Shown here piece after piece: positions 1 to 8,979 of a stretch of DNA of 21,358 nt. The notes beneath the pieces were generated by a model that saw only the letters and a program-made list of their open reading frames with translations, was not told the DNA's origin and searched no databases. The stretch lies in the NCBI GenBank assembly GCA_001724265.1, contig MEDY01000452.1, positions 1 to 21,358 on the forward strand. The letters run 5' to 3'. The stretch's first letter is position 1. Every line of letters begins with the position of its first letter. A program made the position numbers and the translations under genes. Origin of the DNA: Rhizaria sp. SCN 62-66. Lineage: Eukaryota > Rhizaria, unplaced.

Positions 1-880
1 GGCCAGCTCCGCGCGGGCCGCGGCCTCCTTGGCGATGTTGGCCTCGAGCGAGGTGCTGGTGCGGTGCAGGCTCTCCTGGCGGGACACGAACGAGGCCTCT
101 TTCAGCGTAGCCTCCTGGCGCGCGCGGTCAATCTCACTGGCCTGCTTGGCGAGCGCGTCAGCCTTGCTCTTGAGCTCGCTCTCGCGCGCCACCAGCTCGG
201 CGTTGACCGTGGAGCCCTCCGAGATGCAGCCCTCGAGACGCTCGAGGAACACGGCGCGCTCGTGCATCTTGGCCTTCTGCGCGTCGAGCTGGGCCGCGAC
301 GGACGCGTGCTGCTCGTTCTCGAGCAGCGACGCGCTGTAGCTTGCCTGGGTCTGCTGCGTCTCCTGCGACAAGAGTCTGTGAGGAGTAGGAGTGGGACGA
401 GCGGAGTGGGTGGAAGTGGACGAGAGGGATTGAACGGTGGTTACCGAGGGGAGGAAGCAAAAAAGAGGGACATGAGGCTTTTGAGAAGGTGTTTAGCGTG
501 AATTCAATGCATGCAGCAAGCGCTGATAAAAAATGACGTTTGAATGAAGCGACAGAGTGAAGAAACAAAAGTAGGCAAAGGGGGCGGGCCTGGAGAAGGG
601 GTAAAGAGCAAAACAAGACAATAGCAGGACCTATGGCCGACATGGGAATGCGTAGGGCAGCGCTAAGTGTAGATTAAGGGACGTACTGAGCAAGAGAAGC
701 CTCAATGTCCTGGTTGACATCCAGAAGCGAGGACACAGGCGACCCCTTAGCAGCAGCAGAGCGAGCTGAGCTGGGCGAGGCCACACCATTGAGAAGCTCA
801 TGGACATCTGACGCATACGCACCTTCCGCCGCAAAAGCAGCAACGAAGAGCGATGCAAGGAGAAGGATACACAACTTCAT
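1..880 (-). CDS. Secretory-pathway coiled-coil protein, 5' two exons (gene continues past left edge)
   Basis: The start ATG at 880-878 opens with a textbook signal peptide: MKLC, then a hydrophobic core (ILLLASLFVAAFAA), then a likely cleavage after AYA near residue 23. Exon 1 (880-687) ends in phase 2 at a GTACGT donor. Exon 2 (376-1) starts after a CACAG acceptor with a long pyrimidine tract, and the joined frame stays open for 190 codons to the window edge. From about residue 65 the protein is an uninterrupted charged alpha-helical coiled coil rich in Ala, Glu, Gln, Lys and Arg, with one Cys in exon 2. No transmembrane segment follows in the visible part, so the product is probably secreted or lumenal in the ER/Golgi. 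I do not recognise a family. The gene is divergent from the phosphatase gene at 1682. Codons are strongly G/C-ending. The signal peptide and splice sites are seen directly; localisation is inferred. Confidence 0.75.
377..686 (-). other. Spliceosomal intron of the coiled-coil gene (310 nt)
   Basis: The donor is GTACGT (686 downwards) and the acceptor is CTCACAG ending at 377, preceded by roughly 80 nt of pyrimidine-rich sequence. Removing it joins 'ca' and 'a' into a Gln codon and keeps the coiled-coil frame open. The intron itself contains stops in that frame. Confidence 0.75.
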
Positions 881-1681
881 GTGCAAAATTCCCCCGAACA
901 CCAATTGTTCTCGGCACCCTTCCGTGTCTTCACGCCCCCTCATCAGCCCCTTTGCCTCGCTTCGGTCGGTGGTCGGTCGCCACTTTTCGTTGGTTAGATT
1001 TTTTGAGAACCCGATTTGTGTTCCTAAAAACTCCGCCAACCAGCTATCGTAGTAGTTTTGAGCCACCATCGCGCTCGCGCTCGGTCGAACTGCGAGGATA
1101 TCTCAACAGTCCTTCGACCAATATATATCTGTTTGAGATATGATATGGTCGTCATTAAAACCTTTGATGTCTCGTTATTGCTGCGCTTGGAGCCCTTAAA
1201 ACACTCCACTGCACGCATATTTCTAGCACTCTCTCGCTTGAACTTGGACTTCGAACATGACCTGCTTTCTCCAGCTCTTGCACCTCACAACAAAGCCCAA
1301 TAGTCTCACTTCAACCGAATTCCCATTTCGACTGATTTATTGTACCTTTTAGATTTGCTTTTACTTCTTCAAGCTGTAGCTGCAGACATCTATCCCCACT
1401 TTCTCGCCACTTCTCTCCCTTCGCTGGCAACTTCGCCCCGCTGTCACTGCCGCACCGCTTCCCAGCGCCGCACTACCGCCTCCAGGCCCGCTTTAAGCCC
1501 ATTAGACTTATTGGTTACCAAAACGACCCCAAGAGAAGCATACCACTGCGAGTGACGTCTCTAACCCCGTCTCGCCCTCCCTAGCCTGCCCTGTTTGACT
1601 CACCATCGCAGCACAACACAGTAAGTCTTGCCTCGCAGCGCGCACCTTCTTTGCTTCCCACGCACCACCACCCCCGCACAC
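881..1681. promoter_or_regulatory. Divergent intergenic region between coiled-coil and phosphatase genes
   Basis: This 800 nt stretch separates two genes transcribed away from each other and must hold both promoters and 5' UTRs. It is mixed in composition. A TATA-like run (AATATATAT) sits near 1120-1128. The last 300 nt before the phosphatase start are very pyrimidine-rich on the plus strand. GTAAGT occurs at 1621-1626 and several CAG triplets follow, so a 5' UTR intron is possible but cannot be fixed from sequence. I see no convincing additional coding exon. Confidence 0.4.
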
Positions 1682-3015
1682 ATGTCCAGCTCCGGCCCCT
1701 CGCACCACGACGTGGACCGCTGGATCTCGCAGCTGGTGACCAGCTGCGTGCCGCTTACCGAGCTCGAGACGACGGACCTTTGCGACCGCGTGCGCGACCT
1801 GCTCCTCGAGGAGTCCAATGTGCAGCCGGTGTCGGCGCCCGTGACGCTGTGCGGCGACATCCACGGGCAGTTCTACGACATGCTGGAGCTGTTCCGCGTT
1901 GGCGGGCCTCTGCCGCAGAACAAGTACATCTTCATGGGCGACTTCGTGGACCGCGGGCACCACTCGGTCGAGACGGTGCAGCTGCTTTACTGCTACAAGC
2001 TGCGGTACCCGGACCGCATCACGCTCATCCGCGGCAACCACGAGTCGCGCGCCGTTACGCAGACGTACGGCTTCTACGACGAGTGCATGCGCAAGTATGG
2101 CTCCACCTCGGTCTGGCGCGCCTTCACCGAGTCGTTTGACTACCTGCCGCTGGCCGCACTCGTCGACGGGCGCGTGCTCGCCGTTCACGGAGGCCTCTCG
2201 CCCGACATCGGCACCGTGGAGGAGATCAGGATCATCCAGCGCAACCAGGAGATCCCCAACCAAGGTCCCTTCTGCGACCTGCTCTGGTCCGACCCGGAGG
2301 ACATCGAGGTACGCACGGCTAGAAGAGCTTATAATCAGTATATCTTGCGTATATGAGGGATATATGGGAATTTATTTGATGTTGAGATCATTGTGCTGTC
2401 CATGTATCTATATTTTCAATTTCACAATGACACATCGATACCATGTTTTTTTAATGTTCTACAATCTAACGCTTCTACAATCTAACGCTTTTCAATCTAA
2501 CGCTTTTCTTAACTTTGCATTCTGCGTTGCTATGATTACTTTAGGACTGGGCGGTGTCGCAGCGCGGCGCGGGGTGGGTGTTTGGCCACAAGCCGACGTC
2601 GATGTTCTGCCACATCAACGGTATCGAGCTGATTGCGCGCGCGCACCAGCTCGTCCACGAGGGCTTCCAGTACAAGTTCCCAGAGAAGAACCTCATCACG
2701 GTCTGGTACGTCTTATCTCTACATCCGCCAAGATCATGTCATGTCTGAAATATAATATCGTATTTTAATATTCTCTTATTACATTTATTTTAGACTATCG
2801 AGATCTCATTCTCCCACCTATCTTTCTTTGCTGTCATTCATTCCTTTTTGTTTTTACATCATTTTAGGTCTGCACCTAACTACTTCTACCGCATGCGCAA
2901 CGTGGCGGCGGTGCTGAGGCTGTCGGAGCACCTGGACCGCGAGATCCGCGTCTTCACCGACGTCAAGATGAGCAACGAGACGCAGAACACGCCCGACCTC
3001 CAGTACTTCTTGTGA
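1682..3015 (+). CDS. PPP-family Ser/Thr protein phosphatase catalytic subunit, PP4/PP6 type
   Basis: Three exons (1682-2308, 2545-2705, 2868-3015) join to 311 codons ending in TGA, close to PP6 (305) and PP4 (307). All PPP signatures are present: GDIHGQ (58-63), GDFVDRG (86-92), GNHE (118-121), HGGLSP (169-174), then [17 protein letters not shown] and SAPNY. These give the Asp/His/Asn ligands of the two-metal centre and the phosphate-binding arginines. The C-terminus QYFL is the PP2A-like tail, whose terminal Leu is carboxymethylated in this group. [12 protein letters not shown] matches PP6 best, while [10 protein letters not shown] and NVAAVL-SEHL are closer to PP4, so I assign PP4/PP6 rather than one of them. 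In known eukaryotes these form cytosolic/nuclear holoenzymes with regulatory subunits in cell-cycle and DNA-damage signalling. One oddity is RGHHSVE where the family normally has RGYYSVE. The ATG at 1682 is preferred because it precedes the conserved N-terminal helix and no upstream in-frame ATG is seen. Confidence 0.95.
2309..2544 (+). other. Phosphatase intron 1 (236 nt)
   Basis: The donor is GTACGC and the acceptor is ACTTTAG, in phase 0. It is AT-rich against GC-rich exons. Splicing joins SDPEDIE to [10 protein letters not shown], matching the conserved family order. A three-copy CTAAC-bearing tandem repeat lies 40-85 nt upstream of the acceptor. Confidence 0.9.
2458..2504 (+). repeat. 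Three tandem copies of a branch-point-like element inside intron 1
   Basis: Two exact 16-bp units, tctacaatctaacgct, lie at 2458-2473 and 2474-2489, followed by a slightly altered third, tttcaatctaacgct, at 2490-2504. Each contains CTAAC, the core of the common intron branch-point consensus. The last copy is about 40 nt from the 3' splice site. The repeats are seen directly; the branch-point role is inferred. Confidence 0.75.
2706..2867 (+). other. Phosphatase intron 2 (162 nt)
   Basis: The donor is GTACGT and the acceptor is CATTTTAG after a T-rich tract, in phase 2. Removal rebuilds the invariant VWSAPNY motif across the junction, which fixes both splice sites. Confidence 0.92.
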
Positions 3016-3525
3016 AGTGCGGACTGACAGACTGACAGACTGCTAGATACAACTGCAAGCACCGACGGCTCGACTCTTTTCCATGGTGATTGCCAGGGCC
3101 AGGAATGAGTCACACGATTTCAATAGTTTAATATTAGATATTTTATATACATATTATTTTTATATTTTAGTTTCAGCGCCACAAAATCTTGTTTAATATT
3201 GATTTCAAGTCGCTTATGTTTGCTTGTTGGTCCTCGGTTGACACGCAATAGTGGCGAGATGGCAACACTCGAACCTGCGGCGAAATGGCGGCTTTCAAGA
3301 GAATCGACCTCGTCTCAGGTTGATCGACAAGAGGGCGTATTATACCATTTTTTGATTAATATGCACTGTATTTAATATATTTATATTTTTTCTTTCTCAC
3401 TATTCACCAAATGACTCCATCTGCTGCGTTTTTCCTTTCTCCACTCCGCAGAGAAAGCACAGCCCACATTCCATTGCCTTAACACCAACGACCAGAGCTT
3501 ATAACAACACCCCAACTACACAGCG
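3016..3525. other. Intergenic region between phosphatase and mitochondrial membrane protein genes
   Basis: It holds the phosphatase 3' UTR and the promoter of the next gene in the same orientation. A short direct repeat (actgacag, about 2.5 copies) lies at 3023-3041 just after the stop. AT-rich blocks lie at 3120-3170 and 3340-3400. I find no coding exon or RNA gene. Confidence 0.5.
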
Positions 3526-6002
3526 ATGCTTCTCAATGGCCCCGGCCGCCGCGCCGTTACCGCCGCACTGCCCCGCACTGCGTCCGCGCTCCTCGGTCGG
3601 CCGCAGCAGAGGCTGAGCACGACTGGTGCCCTCTCCTGCGCTGCATCTGCCGCCGCCCGCGCCCCCGATACTGTCACTGCGCAGACCGCGGCGGCTCTGA
3701 CTGCGGACGCTGTTGCGCGCAACAGTACCGCGCCGCTCGTGACCGGCGCGCCCCGCCGCGGCTTCAGCAGCGGGTTCACGGTCGTCTCGCAGCGCGAGGG
3801 CGCCGTCGCCGCCAAGCCCAATAGCAAGGACAGCAAAGACGGCAAAGACAACAGTAACAGTACCAAGGACGGCAAGGACGCGAGCAGCAACAACGCGCCC
3901 AGCCTTGCTGCTGCTTCTGCGTCTAGCGCCGACACGGCTGCTGCGACTGCAGCCCCGGCTGCGACAGCCTCCTCTGCGACACATGCTCCTGCTACACCGG
4001 CTGCATCGTCTACCGCCGCGCGCGACGACTACTTCGCCAAGCTGCACACGGTCTCAGCGCCCGTGTTCGCCAACTCGACCGAGTCCTCGACCGCCGCCGC
4101 CACGGCCGTGCCCTTCGGCGGCAAGATTGTCTACCAGTTCCCCCAGGCTGCGGCGCTGGCTCGCGCGGGCGTGACGCTGCCCGCCTCGGCGCTGCTGCTG
4201 TTACTCGTCGCCGGCGCCATCACGTTCTTCGGCCCCGGCGTCCCCACCGGCTCAGCGGACGCACGCAACAACACCAACGGCGCTGCGGCCACCATTGGCA
4301 CTGGCGCTGGCGCTGCGAGTTCGAGTGAGAGTGCGAGTAGTCGGGGCTACGGCGTGGTGGGGGAGACCAAGACGCTCGACGCCGCCATCGCCGCCATCGC
4401 GGCCACGCGCGCGCTTAGCGAGACCGCCGAAACCGGCGTTGCTACCGTCAGCACTGCAGCTGCAGCGACTGAGACTGCAGCGGCTGCAGCGGCGGCGGCT
4501 GCGGCGGCTGCGGCGGCTGCGGCGCCGGAGACGATCAAGGACAAGCTGATGAAGCCATTCGAGCGGATGCACCGGGAGCTTACGGAGCTCAACACGGCCG
4601 CGTTCAACAACGACGCCGTCAACAAGAGCGCCAACAAGGCCAAAACCAGCGCGATCACGACTGACGGTGAGATCAACGCAGATGGCACAGCTGCTGCTGC
4701 TGCTGCTGCAGGCGAGGAGGCGTCGTGGATGCAGCGTCTGATTGGCGACATGAAGCAGGGCAACACGCTCACCGGCCTCATCATCCCTTACGCCAACAAC
4801 AATAACGGCAGCGGCAGCGCCGCGAGTCCCCCCGAGGTGGAGGCCGCGGCCGCGGCTGCGGCGGCGGCGGCGCGCGCGCAGTCGCGGCCCGCGCTGTCCG
4901 AGGCGCTCCTCCCGGTCCTGATCAAGGCCTCCTTCGCGGGCTGGCTGGGGCTCGCCGTCGCCTTCCCCTGGTTCCTCTGCACGCGCGCCGTGGGCACTGT
5001 CACGCGGCTGCCAGGCAGGCGAGTGCGCATCGTGCCCATCGGGCTGGGGCTCGGCTCCCTCTTCACCCCGCGAAGCATCACCGTCGACGCCGCGTGCCTC
5101 CTCCCGCCGCTCGCGCGCTCCGGCCGCGCGCGCTGGCCGCTGCAGCCCTTCGACGTTGTGTTGAATGCTGACGTTGTGGGTGGGGCCAAGGTGCGCCGGT
5201 TCTGGGGCATGCGCACCGTGCAGATGGGTGGCGGCCGCGCCGGCGAGGCCGACGACCAGGCTGTGCGCTTCGCGCGGCTCGACGCCCGCCGCAGCGCCGC
5301 CGCGGTCGCGCGCCGGCCCGGGCCCGTTCCCGGCGTTGCCGCGGCGCACGGCGGCGACAAGGACAGGGACGCGGCGGGGTCAAAGGGGGCCGAGGTGCGC
5401 AGGGCGCTCTCGCCCGTGGCACAGGTACGGACATTTAGGGAGACCGGCATATGCGAGGGTTTTTTGCTGTATCATATCATTTGATGAATTGCTTTACGCT
5501 ATCATAATACCCAATCTCTATTTGCTATTTGTGTGCTCACCATTTTGCCGCCGTTACTCTTCTGCTCTTCTTGTAATCATCTCTGCAGGCCGAGGCCGAG
5601 GCCCAGGCCTCTCGCGCCTCGCAGTCAACCTCCGACCGCCTCCGCGCGCTCTTCTCCCTGCCCCCCACCGGCGCTAACAGCGACAGCGGCAGCGCGGCCC
5701 AGAGTGGCCCGAGCCCGGGCGGGAGCGTTGAGGCGGTCGTCGGCTCCGAGGCCGCGCTGGGCTCCGCCGTGGTGGCCTATGGCGACACCCGCGCTGGCGC
5801 CGCGCTGGGCGACGAGTTCTGGGTTTGGCACGGCGTCGGCGTGCCGTGCACGCACCTGGTCGCCACTCCCGCCACGCTCGCCGCACACGCCAGGGCGCGG
5901 GCCGCCGCGGAGGCCGCCGTGGCCGCTAGCAGTCCCAGTGGCAGCGGCGGCGGCGGCAGTGGCAGTGCGGCGCAGCAGCAGGGGCCGGCGCAGGTGGTGT
6001 GA
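3526..6002 (+). CDS. Mitochondrial two-helix membrane protein, TMEM223/TMEM70/TMEM186-like
   Basis: Exon 1 (3526-5424) and exon 2 (5589-6002) join in phase 0 to give 770 residues ending in TGA. The N-terminus is Arg- and Ala-rich without acidic residues and reaches PRRGFSSGF near residue 80, typical of a mitochondrial presequence. After a low-complexity linker comes KIVYQFP (about 200-206) and a first hydrophobic helix (about 217-238, ASALLLLLVAGAITFF). A second helix follows at about 462-486 (KASFAGWLGLAVAFPWFL), then a polar tail beginning RLPGRRVRIVPIGLG. The order 'I-Y-x-x-P, helix, helix, basic beta-rich tail' is the plan of the TMEM70/TMEM186/TMEM223 inner-membrane group, and the tail fits TMEM223 best. 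These proteins act in respiratory-complex assembly. An insertion of over 200 mostly Ala/Ser/Asn residues separates the helices, including 16 Ala in a row; family members have a short loop there. Homology is by eye and should be treated as probable. Confidence 0.6.
4477..4524 (+). repeat. Poly-alanine codon run (16 Ala)
   Basis: Sixteen consecutive GCG/GCT/GCA codons lie between the two membrane helices of the TMEM223-like protein (residues 318-333). Mixed codons suggest an older expansion than a pure trinucleotide repeat. Confidence 0.9.
5425..5588 (+). other. Intron of the TMEM223-like gene (164 nt)
   Basis: The donor is GTACGG and the acceptor is CTCTGCAG after a pyrimidine-rich stretch, in phase 0. 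It is AT-rich, while the downstream exon is GC-rich and open in the joined frame to TGA at 6000-6002. Confidence 0.8.
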
Positions 6003-6635
6003 GAGGTAGTGCTGGTGGGTGCTGCTGCAGTGTCATTGTGCTAACACCGCCTGATATCATGTTTTCGGTGTCATTTGCGATATATTTATTGTTGTGTAAG
6101 AGTTGTATTTTCAGCCACTCAACTCGTCCATACGTGCTGCGAATGGTGACACATTTTAATGCGCTGTGTTCGAGTCATAAAGCTGGGGCCTTACAATGCG
6201 TTTTTCGTGTCAAATACAGCTAACATATGTTACACTGAAGCTACTATTTCCTTCATAACATGTTTCTAGCATCATAATGCTGGCCATCACCAATACTAGG
6301 ACATTACACTGTCATCACTCGATTATAGCTACAAATGGCGACATTGCAGTTTGCCGCCCCAATCGATGCTATTGTTGCATGTTGACCGTGAGTAATTTTC
6401 GAGATCATATCCACTTATCATAGCGCTTGTGCCGGGTGAGCCACTGCAAATACGGCTCAATCGATCCAGTTCACGCCATACGGGTGGGCGAAAACGCGCG
6501 GAGGAGAGCATGCAAGAGCGCACGCACTACGTAAGCGCACAAGCGCCGACAAACATGCACGCTGTGCTGCGTCACATTACAGCATGTTCGCTGGTCGCCG
6601 CACGCACATCTGGTGTAATAAGACACGCCGTCTTG
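6003..6635. other. Convergent intergenic region
   Basis: This 633 nt stretch lies between the ends of two convergent genes and must contain both 3' UTRs. The left half is AT-rich and the part after about 6430 is more GC-rich. Short open frames occur but none has a start, composition or splice context like the neighbouring genes. I see no RNA gene. Confidence 0.5.
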
Positions 6636-8126
6636 TTACCGCAGAAACAGAAACAATGTCTTGAAGATCTGCTCCTTCTGGGCGTGACTAAAGTCGTTGT
6701 TATTCATAAGCCCATTGAAGAAGATCTTGAGCTCCAAGTTAAAGTCGTCCCGCCTGTCCCAGGACATTTGGGCAAGACGCTGGGGCATCATCAGCGACGC
6801 GAAGCGGTACTTGGGCAGGTCCGTGCTCGACTCGTTCTCGGGCCCTTTGCAGATGATGCGGTCTGAGTGGATAGTCACCGTGTCGCTGACGCCGTACGCT
6901 GTCCGCTTGCCGGTGTGGAGGTTGAACACAAGATCGTGCGGCATCGAGGTGCCGTTGATGATGTTCTCTAAAGCACGGAAATGGTTCTTCGTCATGTTGC
7001 GAAGAATGTGCATCAACGCCTTTACATTCTACTCCTCTGCTTCAGACGCGGCGCGCTCCTCTGCACTCATATCATCCCAGTCTGGGAAAGTCTCGATTTC
7101 ATCCTTAGCCACGAGATCAGCCCTCTAAATCTCGTCGTAAATCCGCTGCACGGCGATCCTGGCCTGCGCAACCTTGGACTTGGCCTTCTTGAACTCGTCT
7201 TCGGTGTCCTTCTTCCGCTGCTCGCCACCGTCGAGGACACCCTCAAGGAGACTGGTCTCCATCAGCGCATGCGCAAGCTCGGCCTGGTGGCACGCCTGCT
7301 GCGCCTTGATGAGCTCAGCCTCGGCGTCGGACATGCGGATCTTGTACCGCATCAGCTCGATCTTGTCACAGAGGCTCTTGGTTGAACTCTCAACATTCTC
7401 GACCGCCTTCTCAGCCTTCTCCACCTTAACATCATCCTCCTCGGCGGCTATTGCGTCGGACACCACCTTCTGCGCCTGCACCAGCTTCCCCTTGGACTGC
7501 GCCTTGACAAGCGCGGCGGCGGCCGCTAGGAACTCGGATGACTCCGCCTCCGAGTACTGCTGCGGCTGCTGCTCTCTGGCCGCACTGCCCGGCTTGGGGG
7601 CATGACGCTGCTCATCGGCGGCTTTGAAACGCTTCAGGGCGGCGGCGAGTTCGCTCTCGAGCTGCGGCAGCGGCACACTGGCTACCGACTTGGCGTTGCT
7701 GTCGGTGTCCGTGTCCGTGGTCGACGACTCAGACTCGGGCTCGGACGAGGCCGTGCCGGCGTCCTTGCCCTTGGCAGCGGCCCGCGTCGCAAAGCTGCGG
7801 GAGACGGCGCCCGCGGGTAGCGCCCACGGCAGCAGAGCGCTGCTGGCGGCAAGAGAGTGGCGCGCGCGCTGAGGCTGAGACGTAGACGCCAGCGCGGCAA
7901 GCAGAGACGGCGCCGACAGCGCGGGCGACGTGAGAGACGGGGCGAGACGGCGGGTGAGACCCGTGCGGCCACTGATCACACCGTTGTGGGCGGTGTTGTC
8001 GTGGGTCGCGAGCAAGGAGGACGAAGGCTTGCAGATGGACAACATGTCAGCAAAGAGTGGCGTTGTTACGGGAGAATGCGACGCAAGGAAGCGTGACGCA
8101 CGAGAGGAAACGCGACTCAGAATCAT
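6636..8126 (-). CDS. Mitochondrial coiled-coil protein with two in-frame TAG codons
   Basis: This is one frame of 497 codons from ATG at 8126 to TAA at 6636-6638 if TAG is read as an amino acid. TAGs fall at codon 334 (7125-7127) and codon 366 (7029-7031). The N-terminus MILSRVSSRASRFLASH and the later SRSFATRAAAKG (residues 109-120) look like a mitochondrial presequence with a processing site. Residues about 195-335 form a long Ala/Glu/Lys coiled coil. Between the TAGs the frame reads as an acidic helix (including FPDWDDMSAEER). After the second it continues into a globular domain of about 130 residues (MHILRNMTKNHFRALENII onward). No TAA or TGA interrupts the frame. An intron removing either TAG is not available: no phase-matched donor/acceptor pair flanks them. 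I do not recognise the family. The alternative is two genes or a decayed gene, but the inter-TAG segment looks fully coding. Confidence 0.75.
7029..7031 (-). other. In-frame TAG, codon 366 of the mitochondrial coiled-coil gene
   Basis: The frame reads SEAEE, TAG, NVKALMHILRNM, within a helix-forming stretch. The following domain stays open for 130 codons to TAA. Confidence 0.85.
7125..7127 (-). other. In-frame TAG, codon 334 of the mitochondrial coiled-coil gene
   Basis: The frame reads IYDEI, TAG, RADLVAKDEIETF. It sits at a predicted exposed coiled-coil position. The next base is A, so it is not a known readthrough context such as TAG-CTA. Confidence 0.85.
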
Positions 8127-8531
8127 GGCAACTCAGAGTGATGTGGCGAGCTGCTGGGATCTGTAAATCAGCAAAATTACAGGCGAAATCAAATACAGTA
8201 AGCTTTAAAAAGTATTATGTACATGCATCCCCCGAATTAATGCTGGGGTATTGGTCTATCATCCGTTTAAGTACGAGTACATGCGTTACGAGACGAGAGA
8301 TTTGTTACTTGAGTTTGATGTTGACCCCCCAGATCTTTAGAGAGAGATATTGCAATGAAAACGCAATTGCAGGAAAAACAATGGGTAAAACAAGTAGAAC
8401 AGCCAATTTCACATGCATAAAACTGAATAATTCTTATTTAGCTGCATAATGAGATCGATATTGTCCCTTTAGTTTGGACAGATGACCTATGAGGGCCTCC
8501 CGTTCCCGAAGCCCACCCCGTGACCGTGAGT
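8127..8531. other. Intergenic region upstream of the mitochondrial coiled-coil gene
   Basis: This AT-rich region lies between two minus-strand genes. It should hold the promoter and 5' UTR of the gene at 8126 and the 3' UTR of the small gene ending at 8532. I see no further supported feature. Confidence 0.4.
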
Positions 8532-8979
8532 TCAAAGAGGGGAATGCGCATTTTTCCACTTGAGACTCGCAATCGCATTGTGGAATGCGGCCCTTGCCAC
8601 CCCCAACTCGCGCTGCGCAACGATGTACGCGGGGGTAATCAGGGCCGACTGCGCTCGCCTTGCTGACGAGCGCGCGCTCGGCCTCGGCGACGAGCCACCG
8701 GTGCGCCGCCAAAAACTGCATGCTGTGCTCCGTGCTGGACGCGGTTGACGACGCGGCTGAGGCGCCGGAGGACGCAGAGGCTGACGCCGAAGCAGTAGCT
8801 GCACTCTCAAGCCCCACTTGTTCTCCGACTGGCAGATCACTCCACACCTTTGTAGAATGGAAAACAAGATAGAATAACGACAAAAACATAGTGTTGCCAA
8901 TGACTAGTGTTGGTGTTTGCGACATACTGGCTTTTAAGGCCCTCACGTACATCACATGCGGTTGTTCCTCTTTTTTCAT
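8532..8979 (-). CDS. Small hypothetical gene, reading frame unresolved
   Basis: There are two competing models. Model 1: ATG at 8979, a 103-nt intron (8848-8950) with donor GTACGTG and acceptor CTACAAAG, phase 2, then open to TGA at 8532-8534, giving 114 codons. This uses the local GTACG donor, but the middle of the product is an unnatural Arg/Pro-rich stretch. Model 2: an unspliced frame from ATG 8925 begins with a hydrophobic segment (TLVIGNTMFLSLFYLVF), then an Ala/Ser linker and FLAAHRWLVAEAERALVSKA, all with the local codon style. Near 8650 the coding look shifts by one base into model 1's frame, giving LITPAYIVAQRELGVARAAF and so on. The best protein would thus need both frames, implying a one-base indel (sequencing error, allele or decay) or an unseen splice. 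I recognise no family. Confidence 0.35.

Noticed and set aside
29-501. Plus-strand open frames opposite the coiled-coil gene
   Set aside because: The minus strand carries a signal peptide, a good intron and a continuous coiled coil; the plus-strand frames are its complement.
3260-3335. tRNA-like B box (ggttcgagt on the minus strand)
   Set aside because: The flanking bases do not form a T stem, the acceptor ends pair over only about four bases, and no A box or anticodon arm is present.
4252-5349. Long minus-strand open frame (365 codons) opposite the TMEM223-like gene
   Set aside because: Shadow of GC-rich low-complexity codons; the composition is Arg/Gly/His-rich nonsense, while the plus strand has presequence, helices and proper splice sites.
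6329-6866. Short open frames in the convergent spacer
   Set aside because: One runs antisense into the 3' end of the mitochondrial coiled-coil gene; none has a coding signature of its own.
6636-8126. Two separate genes or a pseudogene with premature stops
   Set aside because: Only TAG interrupts the frame, there is no frameshift, TAA or TGA, the segment between stops is coding-like, and an unrelated gene shows the same pattern.
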